Below are positions 34,671 to 43,753 of a DNA stretch of 64,000 nt, piece by piece (position 1 is the stretch's first letter; each line of letters starts with the position of its first letter). The DNA comes from Arcicella rigui (GTDB lineage Bacteria > Bacteroidota > Bacteroidia > Cytophagales > Spirosomataceae), in NCBI RefSeq assembly GCF_034929435.1, contig NZ_JAYFUM010000007.1, forward strand, positions 242,012 to 306,011. The letters are read 5' to 3'. Both the position numbers and the translations under genes were made by a program. A model generated the notes under the pieces. That model saw only the letters and a program-made list of their open reading frames with translations, made no database searches and was not told the DNA's origin.

Positions 34671-34701
34671 CCGAAATCCGAAATCCAAAATCCCCAATCC
34701 C
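34671..34701 (+). repeat. Degenerate 7-bp tandem repeat at the ccmF start
   Basis: CCGAAAT-CCGAAAT-CCAAAAT-CCCCAAT-CCC ends three bases before the ccmF ATG. It occupies the place of a ribosome-binding site and provides none. Confidence 0.6.
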
Positions 34702-34704
34702 TTT

Positions 34705-37278
34705 ATGTTACATACAAACATTGGAAATATCGGTCATTTGTTTATCATTTTGTCGTTTGTGGCATCATTGATTTCAACTTTTGGCTACTTCAAATCTGTA
34801 CAAACGACGGATTTAGCAGAACAAGAATCTTGGAAGCGTTTTTCCAGATATGCCTTTTATATACACGGAGCAGCCGTAGTAGGTGTTATTGTTACTTTGT
34901 ACACGATTATCTATAATCATTACTTCGAGTACCACTATGCTTGGTCGCACTCATCAAGGGCATTGCCTGTTTATTATATCATTTCATGTTTTTGGGAAGG
35001 GCAAGAAGGCAGTTTCTTACTTTGGATATTTTGGCACGCATTCCTCGGTGTAATTCTAATCAATACCAATAAACATTGGGAAGCTCCATTAATGGCTGTT
35101 TTTGGGGCAGTACAAGTATTTTTATGCTCAATGATTTTGGGCGTTGTACTTCCCATTATTGATTTGAAAATCGGTTCTTCTCCATTCTTGTTAATGCGTG
35201 AAGCCATGCCAGATTTACCAGTATGGGCAATGAAACCAGACTTTATTCCAGAAGATGGAAATGGTTTGAACCCATTACTTCAAAACTATTGGATGGTTAT
35301 TCACCCGCCAACCCTTTTCTTAGGTTTTGCTACTACGCTTATTCCTTTTGCTTATGCCATTGCTGGGCTTTGGAGAAAAGAATACAGCGAATGGATTCGA
35401 CCAGCTTTACCTTGGTCTTTAGTATCAGCATTGGTACTGGGTGTAGGTATTATCATGGGTGGATATTGGGCTTATGAAACATTGAATTTTGGTGGATATT
35501 GGAACTGGGACCCCGTAGAAAACGCTTCATTTGTGCCGTGGTTGGTATTAGTAGCAACCATTCACTGTATGATTATCTATAAAAATAATGGTGCGGCTTT
35601 GCGTACTTCATTTATTTTGGTAGTGGCTACTTTTATTTTGGTTTTATATTCAACGTTCTTGAATAGAAGCGGAATTTTGGGCGAAGCCTCTGTTCACTCT
35701 TTTACAGATTTGGGACTTTCGGGACAGTTGTTGGTATATATGTTATTTTTCTTGTTAGTGGCGATTGTCTTTTTAATTATCAGATGGAAAGAGATTCCCT
35801 CGGACGAAAAAGAAGTATCTACTTATAGCCGTGAATTCTGGATTTTTATGGGAGCAACTACACTTTGTTTGTCTGCATTCCAGATTATTGCTGCTACTTC
35901 ATTACCTGTTTACAACAAAATTGTACAAGGTTTAGGCTTTATTTCAAAATTAGCTCCGCCTGCTGACGCCCCTGCTTATTATTCAAAATTCCAATTATGG
36001 TTTGCAGTAGGTATTGCTATTTTCTCAGGTATTGGTCAGGCGTTTTGGTGGAGAAAAATAAAAAAGGAAACCGTTAGTAAGCATTTACTTACGCCATTAT
36101 TATTGAGTTTGATATTGACATTCGTGGGAATTTTCTTCACAACAAAATCTCAGGTTGGCGATTTCTTCTCAAATCCAACTTATATTACTTTACTCTTTGC
36201 CAGTATTTTCTCGGTTATAACCAATGGTTCTATTTTGTTAGATATTTTCAAGGGAAATTATAAATTGTCTGGCGGAGCCATTACACACATTGGCGTAGCA
36301 ATGATGTTGCTTGGTATTTTGTTTTCTTCGGGTTATTCAAAAGTAGTTTCAATCAACAAAAGTGGTTTTGCTATTTCAAATAAAGACGAAGCTTTTACCA
36401 AGAATGACGATAAAGAAAATAAAGAAAACGTAATTCTGTGGTTAAATACGCCTTCTGAAATGAGTGATTACACCCTTACTTACAAAGGAGTACGAGTTGA
36501 AGGAAGAGAATTACCAGAGTATCTTCATCCAAAACAGGTTGAATTAATTGAAAATGATTTTCATGCCGTTGCTTTAGAAGACATCGTTCAGCAAGGCAAA
36601 AAGTATTATTCAAAAGGTGATACTTTACCCGTTTTCCCTGAAAATAAATATTACGAAATTGATTTCAGAGATAAAGAAGGAAAAATTACGACACTCTTCC
36701 CAAGATTTCAGATTAACAAAAAAATGGGAAATGCTCCTTCGCCTGCTTTGAAACATACTGCTGGTGGTGACCTTTATACTTATGTGGCACTTGCACCGAA
36801 TTTAGAAGAAAAGGAGTGGAGTAAAACAGAAAACTATAATGTAGCTGTAAAAGACACCTTCTTTTTGAACGATTACGTAGCAGTTTTGGATGCAGTAACT
36901 CGTATTGATACTTATGAAGGAAAACCTCTTGGCCCGAATGATGCAGCCGTTGAAGCTACCATTAAAGTAATGGGAAAAGATTTTAGACCTTACGAAATCA
37001 GACCAATATTTGTGATAAAAGATGGTTTAGTAGCGATGCCAGCCGTAGAAAATGATGAAATTGGCGTGAGAGCAAAATTCACTTCTATCGACCCTAAAAC
37101 TGGTCAATTCGCTTTTGCTATCAATACTACTCAGCGTGATTTTATCGTATTGAAAGCCATCGAAAAACCACTCATCAACTTATTGTGGTTGGGTACTTTT
37201 GTACTAATTATTGGTTTTACTTTAGCCATAATCAGACGTTACCGAGAATTTAGATTAATGAGAGACAAAGGTTTTTAA
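34705..37278 (+). CDS. ccmF: Cytochrome c heme lyase subunit CcmF (CcsA-type)
   Basis: An 857-residue polytopic membrane protein. The WWD heme-binding loop is GGYWNWDPVENASFVPWL (W266-N-W-D269), with WEGQEGSFLLW, WMVIHPPTLFLG and SRSGILGEASVHSF-like segments (NRSGILGEASVHSF) of the heme-lyase family. About 14 helices, then a long periplasmic domain (about 555-820) and a final anchoring helix. With CcmH-type partners it joins heme to apocytochrome CxxCH; no ccmH or ccmI is in the window. Followed by a strong hairpin, then a small membrane protein gene. Confidence 0.93.
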   Translation: MLHTNIGNIGHLFIILSFVASLISTFGYFKSVQTTDLAEQESWKRFSRYAFYIHGAAVVGVIVTLYTIIYNHYFEYHYAWSHSSRALPVYYIISCFWEGQEGSFLLWIFWHAFLGVILINTNKHWEAPLMAVFGAVQVFLCSMILGVVLPIIDLKIGSSPFLLMREAMPDLPVWAMKPDFIPEDGNGLNPLLQNYWMVIHPPTLFLGFATTLIPFAYAIAGLWRKEYSEWIRPALPWSLVSALVLGVGIIMGGYWAYETLNFGGYWNWDPVENASFVPWLVLVATIHCMIIYKNNGAALRTSFILVVATFILVLYSTFLNRSGILGEASVHSFTDLGLSGQLLVYMLFFLLVAIVFLIIRWKEIPSDEKEVSTYSREFWIFMGATTLCLSAFQIIAATSLPVYNKIVQGLGFISKLAPPADAPAYYSKFQLWFAVGIAIFSGIGQAFWWRKIKKETVSKHLLTPLLLSLILTFVGIFFTTKSQVGDFFSNPTYITLLFASIFSVITNGSILLDIFKGNYKLSGGAITHIGVAMMLLGILFSSGYSKVVSINKSGFAISNKDEAFTKNDDKENKENVILWLNTPSEMSDYTLTYKGVRVEGRELPEYLHPKQVELIENDFHAVALEDIVQQGKKYYSKGDTLPVFPENKYYEIDFRDKEGKITTLFPRFQINKKMGNAPSPALKHTAGGDLYTYVALAPNLEEKEWSKTENYNVAVKDTFFLNDYVAVLDAVTRIDTYEGKPLGPNDAAVEATIKVMGKDFRPYEIRPIFVIKDGLVAMPAVENDEIGVRAKFTSIDPKTGQFAFAINTTQRDFIVLKAIEKPLINLLWLGTFVLIIGFTLAIIRRYREFRLMRDKGF

Positions 37279-37280
37279 TA

Positions 37281-37321
37281 AACAAAAGCGTTACTGCGAA
37301 CAATCCAGTAACGCTTTTGTT
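37281..37321 (+). terminator. Terminator after ccmF
   Basis: A perfect 16-bp stem (AACAAAAGCGTTACTG, 37281-37296, with 37306-37321) and a 9-nt loop, 2 bases past the ccmF stop. The following T-run is short, so it may only attenuate transcription into the next small gene. Confidence 0.75.
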
Positions 37322-37342
37322 ACCATTAAAACACGAATAATT

Positions 37343-37630
37343 ATGAGTAAGAAAGAAGTACTTCTCCTTTTTGCAGCGGTTGGTTTTATTATTATGTGGA
37401 TTTTGGACCTTCGTGCTGGTTTACCTGCTGGGCTTGAGCCTACCGTTTGGAACAAAATTTTTTATCATTATTCTTTCTTAATGTTTGCGGTGGTTTGCCT
37501 GTTCTACTTTCAGTATAGCAAACAAATTCGTTTGAAAAAAGAAGAAGAGGAGGCAAAAAAGAAAACAATTGTGACTGAAAAAGAAGACAAACAGGCACAA
37601 AGAAAAGCATTATTGAAAGGGAAGAAATAA
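37343..37630 (+). CDS. Small two-helix membrane protein next to ccmF
   Basis: 95 residues: helix 1 (VLLLFAAVGFIIMWILDL), helix 2 (KIFYHYSFLMFAVVCLFYF) and a strongly charged Lys/Glu-rich cytoplasmic tail (about 57-95). No family recognised. It may be an accessory of cytochrome maturation by position, but the hairpin between it and ccmF weakens that. Confidence 0.6.
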   Translation: MSKKEVLLLFAAVGFIIMWILDLRAGLPAGLEPTVWNKIFYHYSFLMFAVVCLFYFQYSKQIRLKKEEEEAKKKTIVTEKEDKQAQRKALLKGKK

Positions 37631-37710
37631 TTATAATTAAAGATTTATTTCTATATTTGAGAAAGTAAACACAATTTGTTAGGTATTTCTCTAAGCTCCT
37701 AACCCAAAAT

Positions 37711-39012
37711 ATGGACTCCCAACAAGCACTAAGTATAATCATTGCCATTGTAGCATCTGCCTTTTTTTCGGGCGTAGAAATGGCTTTTGTTTCTGCTAAT
37801 AAGCTCTATTTTGAACTCCAAGCCAAACAAGGAGTAATAACAGGGCAAATTATTTCTAATTATCTAAAAAATCCTTCAAAATTTATCGGTACAATGCTCA
37901 TCGGAAACACGCTTTCTTTGGTGGCTTACGGTATTTTTATGGAAGGATATTTACACCATGAAATCGAAGCTTACTTGCCCATTTCGGGGATTGCGGCTGG
38001 GCTAATTGCTTCATTTATTGGTACAATTATCATTTTAGCTACTTCTGAATTTACGCCAAAAAGTATTTTTTTATTAAATCCCGACGGCTTTTTAGAAGTA
38101 TTGGCCATTCCAATTCTGATTATCTATACTTTAATGTACCCATTAGTTTGGGCAATTGTTGGTTTATCTAAATGGTTTATCAATAATGTATTACGCTTGG
38201 AGTATTCAGAAGAAAGACCCGCTTTTGGTTTGACGGATTTGAATAATTATCTACAAAACCTCAATCGAAAAGTATCCACAGAAGAAGAAGCCGAAGTAGA
38301 TACCAAGATTTTCAATAATGCTCTTGAATTTAAACAAGTAAAAGTGCGTGATTGTATGATTCCGAGAACAGACATTGTGGCGGTGGATATTGAAGGTGGC
38401 GTAGAAGAACTGAAAAAAGTATTTGTAGAAAGTGGTCATTCAAGAGTATTGGTTTATAAAGAAACCATGGAAGACGTTTTGGGCTATTGTCACTCTTTGG
38501 CTTTGTTTAAAAAACCTAAAGAAATACAAGCGATTCTAACGCCGATTCCGATTGTTCCGGAAGCAATGCCTGCAAAAGATTTGCTTTTCCGTTTTTCTAA
38601 AGAACATAAATCTCTGGCTTTGGTAGTGGATGAGTTCGGAAGTACTGCTGGTTTGGTAAGTATGGAAGACGTAATGGAGCAGATTTTTGGTGATATTGAA
38701 GACGAATACGATGATAATGAGAACCTCACCGAAAAACGCATTGAAGATAAAACCTACTTGCTTTCGGGAAGATTAGAAATTGATTATTTGAATGATAAAT
38801 ACGAATGGAATTTACCAGAAGGAGACTACGATACTTTAGGTGGAATGATTATCAGTGTGAATGAAGATATTCCTGAAATCAACGAAACGATTATTTTGCA
38901 TCCGTTCAGTTTTCAAATTATTGAAATGACGGATGCCAGAATCGACACAGTGAAGTTGATAATCATCGGTGACATTGAGAAGAAAACCGAATCATTCACA
39001 ATGAAGCACTAA
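37711..39012 (+). CDS. CNNM/CorC-type transporter (hemolysin family)
   Basis: 433 residues: N-terminal CNNM membrane domain with four helices (1-180, AFFSGVEMAFVSANKL is the signature), a CBS pair (about 205-330, VRDCMIPRTDIVAVD and LALVVDEFGSTAGLVSMEDVMEQIFGDIEDEYD) and a C-terminal CorC/HlyC FAD-fold domain (about 345-425). This family is linked to magnesium or cobalt efflux and metal homeostasis; the hemolysin name is historical. A TATATTTG -7-like box is at 37652-37659. It converges on the isochorismate synthase gene, 5 bases apart. Confidence 0.9.
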   Translation: MDSQQALSIIIAIVASAFFSGVEMAFVSANKLYFELQAKQGVITGQIISNYLKNPSKFIGTMLIGNTLSLVAYGIFMEGYLHHEIEAYLPISGIAAGLIASFIGTIIILATSEFTPKSIFLLNPDGFLEVLAIPILIIYTLMYPLVWAIVGLSKWFINNVLRLEYSEERPAFGLTDLNNYLQNLNRKVSTEEEAEVDTKIFNNALEFKQVKVRDCMIPRTDIVAVDIEGGVEELKKVFVESGHSRVLVYKETMEDVLGYCHSLALFKKPKEIQAILTPIPIVPEAMPAKDLLFRFSKEHKSLALVVDEFGSTAGLVSMEDVMEQIFGDIEDEYDDNENLTEKRIEDKTYLLSGRLEIDYLNDKYEWNLPEGDYDTLGGMIISVNEDIPEINETIILHPFSFQIIEMTDARIDTVKLIIIGDIEKKTESFTMKH

Positions 39013-39017
39013 TCGTT

Positions 39018-40265
39018 TTATAAAATGACATTCATTAGGGTTTGGCATTTCATTTCGGTTTCAAACCATTCTTTTGAAGGATTTGAATCACCTGTAATGC
39101 CACAACCTGCAAAAAATGTAGCATGACTGCCTTCAATTTTTACCGTTCTGAGATTGACAAAAAGATGACTTTCTTGCTGAATGTTTACTGGCCCTAAGAA
39201 ACCACTGTAAAATTCACGCTGATGTAATTCTTGTTGAGCAATCACTTCTAATGCCAAAGGTTTGGGCATTCCACAAACTGCCGAAGTGGGATGAAGTAAC
39301 TCTAACATAACAGTACCTAACTGAGGAAAATTTACGGCTTTAGTATCTACTTTGTAATCTGTGCGTAAGTGCATCAAATTGCCAGCTTGAACGGTTTTAG
39401 GCCCACGCTCGAAGTACTCTCTCAAACGAATTTTCTTGAAACATTCAATAATATAGCGACTTACAAAGGCTTGTTCTTCAATTTCTTTGCCTGACCAACG
39501 AATATCGTTTGGCGAAAGCATTGTTCCATTTTCTGCAATTGCCGACTGCGTACCTGCCAAAGACATGGTTTTAAACATTCCCTGTGCATCTACACTGACC
39601 AAAGTTTCGGGCGTAGCACCCAACCAAATGGCTTCAAATTCGGGTAAATAAACCAAGGAAATAAAAGCGTTTGGATAGGCACGACAAAGCTTTTGAAAAG
39701 CTTCAATTACTTCAAAAGATTCGGGAAGTGTATGGGTTTTGGTTCTTGATAATACTACTTTTTGTAAAGCACCACCTTCAATTACTTCAATGGCTTCAGA
39801 AACCATTTTTGAAAAAATACTTTCAGAATAAATACTTTCAAAACCTTGCTCTGATTTTGAAATTGTACTTTTACGGGTTTGGCTTTTGTTAGCCTTGCTT
39901 GCTTTTATCGCTGATAAAGGCTTTGAATAATCAATATATTTTTTCTCGAAAATGCTCGCTTGAAGCGAATTTCCCTGTAATTCATCTTCAATTTCTTGGT
40001 TATTGCTATCGAAACGATAATATAAATCACCCCTCAAAAACAGGGATTCTCCTTGAAAAGGACTCATTACGAAGCCCGAAGGGAGTTCCTCTAAGTCTGT
40101 TTTGGTACGTAAAGTACTTCCAGAAAGGTCAATGATGAGTTGTTTCTCAGTACTTTGAGGCAATTGCCAAAGAGCCAAAGGGAAGCCTTCAGAAAAGGCA
40201 ATCTGCCAAAGCCTTTCAAGTTTTTCAGTTTGTTGGGAAATATGAAATTCCGAAGTCGGGGTCAT
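39018..40265 (-). CDS. menF: Isochorismate synthase
   Basis: A 415-residue chorismate-binding enzyme that converts chorismate to isochorismate, first step to menaquinone. Motifs of the family: KVVLSRTKTH, FISLVYLPEFEAIWLGATPETLV, TMSLAGTQ, KEIEEQAFVSRYI, LHPTSAVCGMPKPLA, HQREFYSGFLGPVN, and a closing FFAGCGITGDSNPSKEWFETEMK with the Mg-binding Glu residues. It could in principle make isochorismate for a siderophore, but the adjacent hotdog thioesterase points to menaquinone. Second gene of a two-gene minus-strand unit. Confidence 0.9.
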   Translation of the reverse strand: MTPTSEFHISQQTEKLERLWQIAFSEGFPLALWQLPQSTEKQLIIDLSGSTLRTKTDLEELPSGFVMSPFQGESLFLRGDLYYRFDSNNQEIEDELQGNSLQASIFEKKYIDYSKPLSAIKASKANKSQTRKSTISKSEQGFESIYSESIFSKMVSEAIEVIEGGALQKVVLSRTKTHTLPESFEVIEAFQKLCRAYPNAFISLVYLPEFEAIWLGATPETLVSVDAQGMFKTMSLAGTQSAIAENGTMLSPNDIRWSGKEIEEQAFVSRYIIECFKKIRLREYFERGPKTVQAGNLMHLRTDYKVDTKAVNFPQLGTVMLELLHPTSAVCGMPKPLALEVIAQQELHQREFYSGFLGPVNIQQESHLFVNLRTVKIEGSHATFFAGCGITGDSNPSKEWFETEMKCQTLMNVIL

Positions 40266-40370
40266 ATCCTGATGATTTTGGTGGAAAATATAAACGCTTG
40301 ATAAATCAACATTCTGTTTAGAAATGCGGTTTCAGAAAATTAAAAATAAATGTGTTTTAAAGCAATTAAT

Positions 40371-40796
40371 TTAACTTCTTTTGTCGATAATAGCAGTCGT
40401 TAATCTACTTACACAAACTAAATCGCCTTTTTCGTCGGTGATTTTTATGTCCCAAATATGAAGCGTTCTTCCAATCTTCAAAGGAGTACATTTGGCATAC
40501 ACAAATCCCTCACGAGCAGATTTAATATGATTAGCATTAATTTCAATTCCGACGGCAGCTTGCTTTTCAGGATTTTCCAAAGTCATCCACGAAGCAATAC
40601 TTCCGATAGACTCTGCCAAAACCACCGAAGCTCCACCGTGAAGTAAGCCCATAGGTTGTTTAGTACGCTCATCAACGGGCATTTTAGCACAGATATAACC
40701 TTCTGAAATCTCGGTAAATACGATTCCTAAAAAACCAACCATGTTTCCAGTACTGCTTGCATTAAGTTGTTCGAGTGTTAAGCGTGTTTTTATCAT
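40371..40796 (-). CDS. Hotdog-fold thioesterase, probable DHNA-CoA hydrolase
   Basis: A 141-residue PaaI-type hotdog thioesterase: KMPVDERTKQPMGLLHGGASVVLAESIGSIA includes the LLHGG(A) motif with the usual following catalytic Glu, and VGIEINANHIKSAREGFVYA closes the fold. It resembles MenI/YdiI, which releases 1,4-dihydroxy-2-naphthoate from CoA in menaquinone synthesis. Lying 105 bases upstream of menF on the same strand supports that, though other acyl-CoA substrates are possible. Confidence 0.8.
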   Translation of the reverse strand: MIKTRLTLEQLNASSTGNMVGFLGIVFTEISEGYICAKMPVDERTKQPMGLLHGGASVVLAESIGSIASWMTLENPEKQAAVGIEINANHIKSAREGFVYAKCTPLKIGRTLHIWDIKITDEKGDLVCVSRLTTAIIDKRS

Positions 40797-40806
40797 CTCT
40801 TATGGT

Positions 40807-40835
40807 TTGTTTATTCTTTAAAAACTGTATTTTTG
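40807..40835 (+). promoter_or_regulatory. Candidate promoter of the histidine phosphatase gene
   Basis: TTG (40807-40809), an 18-base spacer, and TATTTTTG (40828-40835) fit the Bacteroidota consensus. The predicted leader is about 110 nt. Confidence 0.45.
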
Positions 40836-40954
40836 CGGAAAATTAGTCAAACAATTGAGTATATAATCCTTACATTTTACATAATTTCTTTAAATCTAAA
40901 AAATTACCTTTAGAATTGAAGTAATTGCCAAGTAAAATAAAATCATCCGAATCA

Positions 40955-41614
40955 ATGTCTAAGGACCAACAAAGCATTCCCAAAACAAAGACTATTTATT
41001 TAATCCGTCATGGAGAAACTGATTTCAACCGTCAGGGTATCGTACAGGGTAGCGGAGTAGATTCAGACCTAAATGAACTCGGTCAAGCACAAGCTGAAGC
41101 TTTTTTTAAGCAATATCATCACATTACTTTCGACAAAGTTTATACTTCTGCATTAAAAAGAACGCATCAGTCTGTAAGAAAATTTCTTGAAAAAGGACTT
41201 CCTTGGGAGCAACACGAAGGACTTAATGAGATTAGCTGGGGTGTTCGTGAAGGAAAAGTACCCAATGATATTGATAATGAGTATTACAAAATTTTAATTG
41301 ATAGCTGGGTTTCGGGGAAAGTAGATATGCCTTCTGAAGGTGGCGAAAGCCCGATTGATGTTATTAATCGTCAGAAACCTGTTATTGATTTAATTATTTC
41401 ACGCCCACACGAAGAAACAATTTTAGTAGCGATGCACGGTCGTGCGATTCGTATTTTACTTACTTTGTTGCTCGAACGGGGATTGCATGAAATGGATACT
41501 TTTGAACACGCCAACTTGTGTTTGTATAAATTGGTTTATGATTATGAAAAGGCTAAGTTTTTTGTAGAGCTTGAAAATGACCTTTCACATCTTTCAGAAT
41601 TGAATATTGACTAA
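40955..41614 (+). CDS. Histidine phosphatase family protein
   Basis: 219 residues from ATG 40955 (an in-frame TTG at 40925 is less likely). The phosphohistidine motif is LIRHGETDFN, followed by GSGVDSDLNELGQAQAEA, SALKRTHQS and the second catalytic His in VAMHGRAIRILL. This is the phosphoglycerate-mutase-like superfamily; substrates range from sugar phosphates to alpha-ribazole phosphate. No neighbouring gene narrows the role. Followed by a terminator. Confidence 0.85.
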   Translation: MSKDQQSIPKTKTIYLIRHGETDFNRQGIVQGSGVDSDLNELGQAQAEAFFKQYHHITFDKVYTSALKRTHQSVRKFLEKGLPWEQHEGLNEISWGVREGKVPNDIDNEYYKILIDSWVSGKVDMPSEGGESPIDVINRQKPVIDLIISRPHEETILVAMHGRAIRILLTLLLERGLHEMDTFEHANLCLYKLVYDYEKAKFFVELENDLSHLSELNID

Positions 41615-41616
41615 AG

Positions 41617-41665
41617 AACAAAGGGGAAATATCAATCTTCATGAACTTTAATATTTCCCCTTGTT
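41617..41665 (+). terminator. Terminator after the histidine phosphatase gene
   Basis: AACAAAGGGGAAATAT pairs with ATATTTCCCCTTGTT with a single bulged base, loop about 18 nt; a short A/T tract follows. Confidence 0.65.
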
Positions 41666-41821
41666 AAAATGCCTTTTTTCCATTCCTTCTTTTGTCCGTT
41701 TATCATGTTCACCTTCCGTTTACTGAATAATTCCCTATGTTTTCATTACATTGCCTTAATTTGTCGTTAAAGAAAGTAAGAGAAAATAAAATTTCCTTAC
41801 AGAGGAATAAGGTATTGAAAT

Positions 41822-42922
41822 ATGTCCAGAGCTAAAGTATATTGGTTACTACAAATATTTGGTTGGTCGGCTTGGCTTGCCAACGAAGCTTTGTTGTATG
41901 ACAGCCACTACGAAGGAATCTTAGATTGGTTAGGTGCAGCGTTATTGAATTTTGTGATTGTTATCGTTGTAACGCATAATTTCCGGAAAGTCATTAAAAG
42001 ATATGGCTGGGTAGAGTTGTCAATCAACAGAGTAATTCCCAGAATATTAATTGCTGTGGGAGCGATGTCTGTTTTTATGGCATTTGTAAACATTCCTTTA
42101 GATAGTTATCTACTAAAAGATAAAGAAGACGCTGATTTGTGGTCTTTGTTTTTTATTATTCAGTTCATTTTCAATTGGGCTAAACCCATTATGATTTGGA
42201 CGCTCTTTTACTATGCTTCTCATTATTTTGAAAGAAAATCAGAAGTTGAAGTAGATAAAATCCGTTTAGAATCTTCTGTTCGTGAAACTGAATCTAAAGT
42301 ACTTCGGGCTCAGATGAACCCGCACTTTATGTTCAATGCCCTCAATAGTATTAGAGCTTTGATTTTAGAAGAACCTGACAAAGCTCAAAAAGCAGTTACA
42401 CAACTTTCTAATATTCTGAGAAGCTCACTTTTGGCGGACAGACGCAAAACTGTTTCACTTTCGGAAGAACTAAGAACCGTAGAAGATTATTTGGCTTTAG
42501 AGAAAATTCGTTACGAAGAACGTCTTCAAGTCCGTAAAAATATTTATCCAGAAACAATGCACGTGCAAGTTCCACCGATGTTATTACAAACATTGGTGGA
42601 AAATGCCATCAAACACGGTGTTTCAAAACCTGTAAAAGGTGGTTTTGTGAGTTTGGAGACCAAAATGGTAGGTAAAAATTTATTAATTATTATTAGTAAT
42701 ACAGGTGTTTTAGAAAGTACAGATTCGGGTGGTTTTGGTTTAGAAAACACAGCCCATCGTTTAGAATTACTCTTTGGCCCAGAATCTAAATTTAAAATTT
42801 ATCAAGCTTCCAAAGATGTGGTAACGGCTGAAATTACGATTCCAATTCCATCTATTGAGCCAGAAAAAGAAACACCATTTTCTAAAATAAGCAATATTGT
42901 AAAACCTAAAGTAACAATCTAA
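41822..42922 (+). CDS. LytS-type sensor histidine kinase
   Basis: 366 residues. Four N-terminal membrane helices (about 5-145) are followed by a coiled linker and the His_kinase domain with H168 in RAQMNPHFMFNALNSIRALI, then a HATPase domain (PPMLLQTLVENAIKHGV N-box and GGFGLENTAHRLELLFG G-box). No separate sensor domain is present, so the membrane part probably senses the signal. It pairs with the LytTR regulator starting 42 bases downstream. Confidence 0.92.
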   Translation: MSRAKVYWLLQIFGWSAWLANEALLYDSHYEGILDWLGAALLNFVIVIVVTHNFRKVIKRYGWVELSINRVIPRILIAVGAMSVFMAFVNIPLDSYLLKDKEDADLWSLFFIIQFIFNWAKPIMIWTLFYYASHYFERKSEVEVDKIRLESSVRETESKVLRAQMNPHFMFNALNSIRALILEEPDKAQKAVTQLSNILRSSLLADRRKTVSLSEELRTVEDYLALEKIRYEERLQVRKNIYPETMHVQVPPMLLQTLVENAIKHGVSKPVKGGFVSLETKMVGKNLLIIISNTGVLESTDSGGFGLENTAHRLELLFGPESKFKIYQASKDVVTAEITIPIPSIEPEKETPFSKISNIVKPKVTI

Positions 42923-42964
42923 CGGAGTAAAGATTGGTGTCAGTCGCAAATCCTAAATAATACC

Positions 42965-43702
42965 ATGAAAGCCATAATTGTAGATGATGAACGTTTGGCA
43001 AGAAACGAACTAAAACGCTTGCTCGAAAATTTTCCAAAAATTAATATCGTTGGTGAAGCCGCAAATGCTGATGAAGCAGTGGTATTGATTGATGAATTAC
43101 ATCCCGATTTGTTGTTTTTGGATATTCAGATGCCCGGAAAAACAGGATTTGATTTACTTTCCGACCTTGAAGGCAACGTTCCAGAAGTGATTTTTACTAC
43201 GGCTTATGACGAGTACGCCATCAAAGCATTTGAATTTAATGCTTTAGATTATTTGCTAAAACCAATTGAATTACACAGACTCAGCGAAGCAATACAAAAA
43301 GTAGAGGAGGAGTTTGACAGACAAAAACAACTGACAGAAACAACCAAAGACAGTACGACAGTACTGACTGAAAACGACCAAGTTTTTGTAAAAGATGGCG
43401 AAAAATGTTGGTTTGTGCGTCTGGGAAATGTGCGTTTGTTTGAATCGATGGGCAATTATGTACGCTTGTACTTTGATGACCAAAAACCATTGGTTTTGAA
43501 ATCATTGAATGCTTTAGAAGACAGACTCGACCCCAAAACATTTTTTAGAGCCAACCGTAAACATATTATTAATTTAAAATATATACAGAAAATTGAGCCG
43601 TGGTTTTCGGGCGGGTTGCAGGTTACTTTGCGTGAAAGTGGCGATAAAATCGAGATTTCTCGTCGTCAAGCCATTCGCTTTAAAGAATTATTAAGTTTAT
43701 AA
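42965..43702 (+). CDS. LytTR-family response regulator
   Basis: 245 residues. Receiver domain with D53 (LLFLDIQMPGKTGFDLL), D8-D9 in IIVDDER and the signalling Lys in YLLKPI, then a LytTR DNA-binding domain (about 135-245: GNYVRLYF, FFRANRKHIINLKYI, SGGLQVTLRESGDKIEISRRQAIRFKELL). Cognate regulator of the preceding kinase. Such pairs in Bacteroidota often control membrane or envelope genes; no target is marked here. Confidence 0.94.
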   Translation: MKAIIVDDERLARNELKRLLENFPKINIVGEAANADEAVVLIDELHPDLLFLDIQMPGKTGFDLLSDLEGNVPEVIFTTAYDEYAIKAFEFNALDYLLKPIELHRLSEAIQKVEEEFDRQKQLTETTKDSTTVLTENDQVFVKDGEKCWFVRLGNVRLFESMGNYVRLYFDDQKPLVLKSLNALEDRLDPKTFFRANRKHIINLKYIQKIEPWFSGGLQVTLRESGDKIEISRRQAIRFKELLSL

Positions 43703-43753
43703 ACATTACCAGATGGTCGTTAGTTGTAAAATTAATGACCATTTTTCTTTTCT

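Larger units (their letters stand above)
34390..34704. other. 315-bp intergenic stretch between ccmE and ccmF
   Basis: No gene is supported. It contains dispersed-repeat copy 3 (34405-34444), two further stretches of the same ATTCATAATTC-type text, and a 7-bp tandem repeat abutting the ccmF start (34671-34701). Confidence 0.55.
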
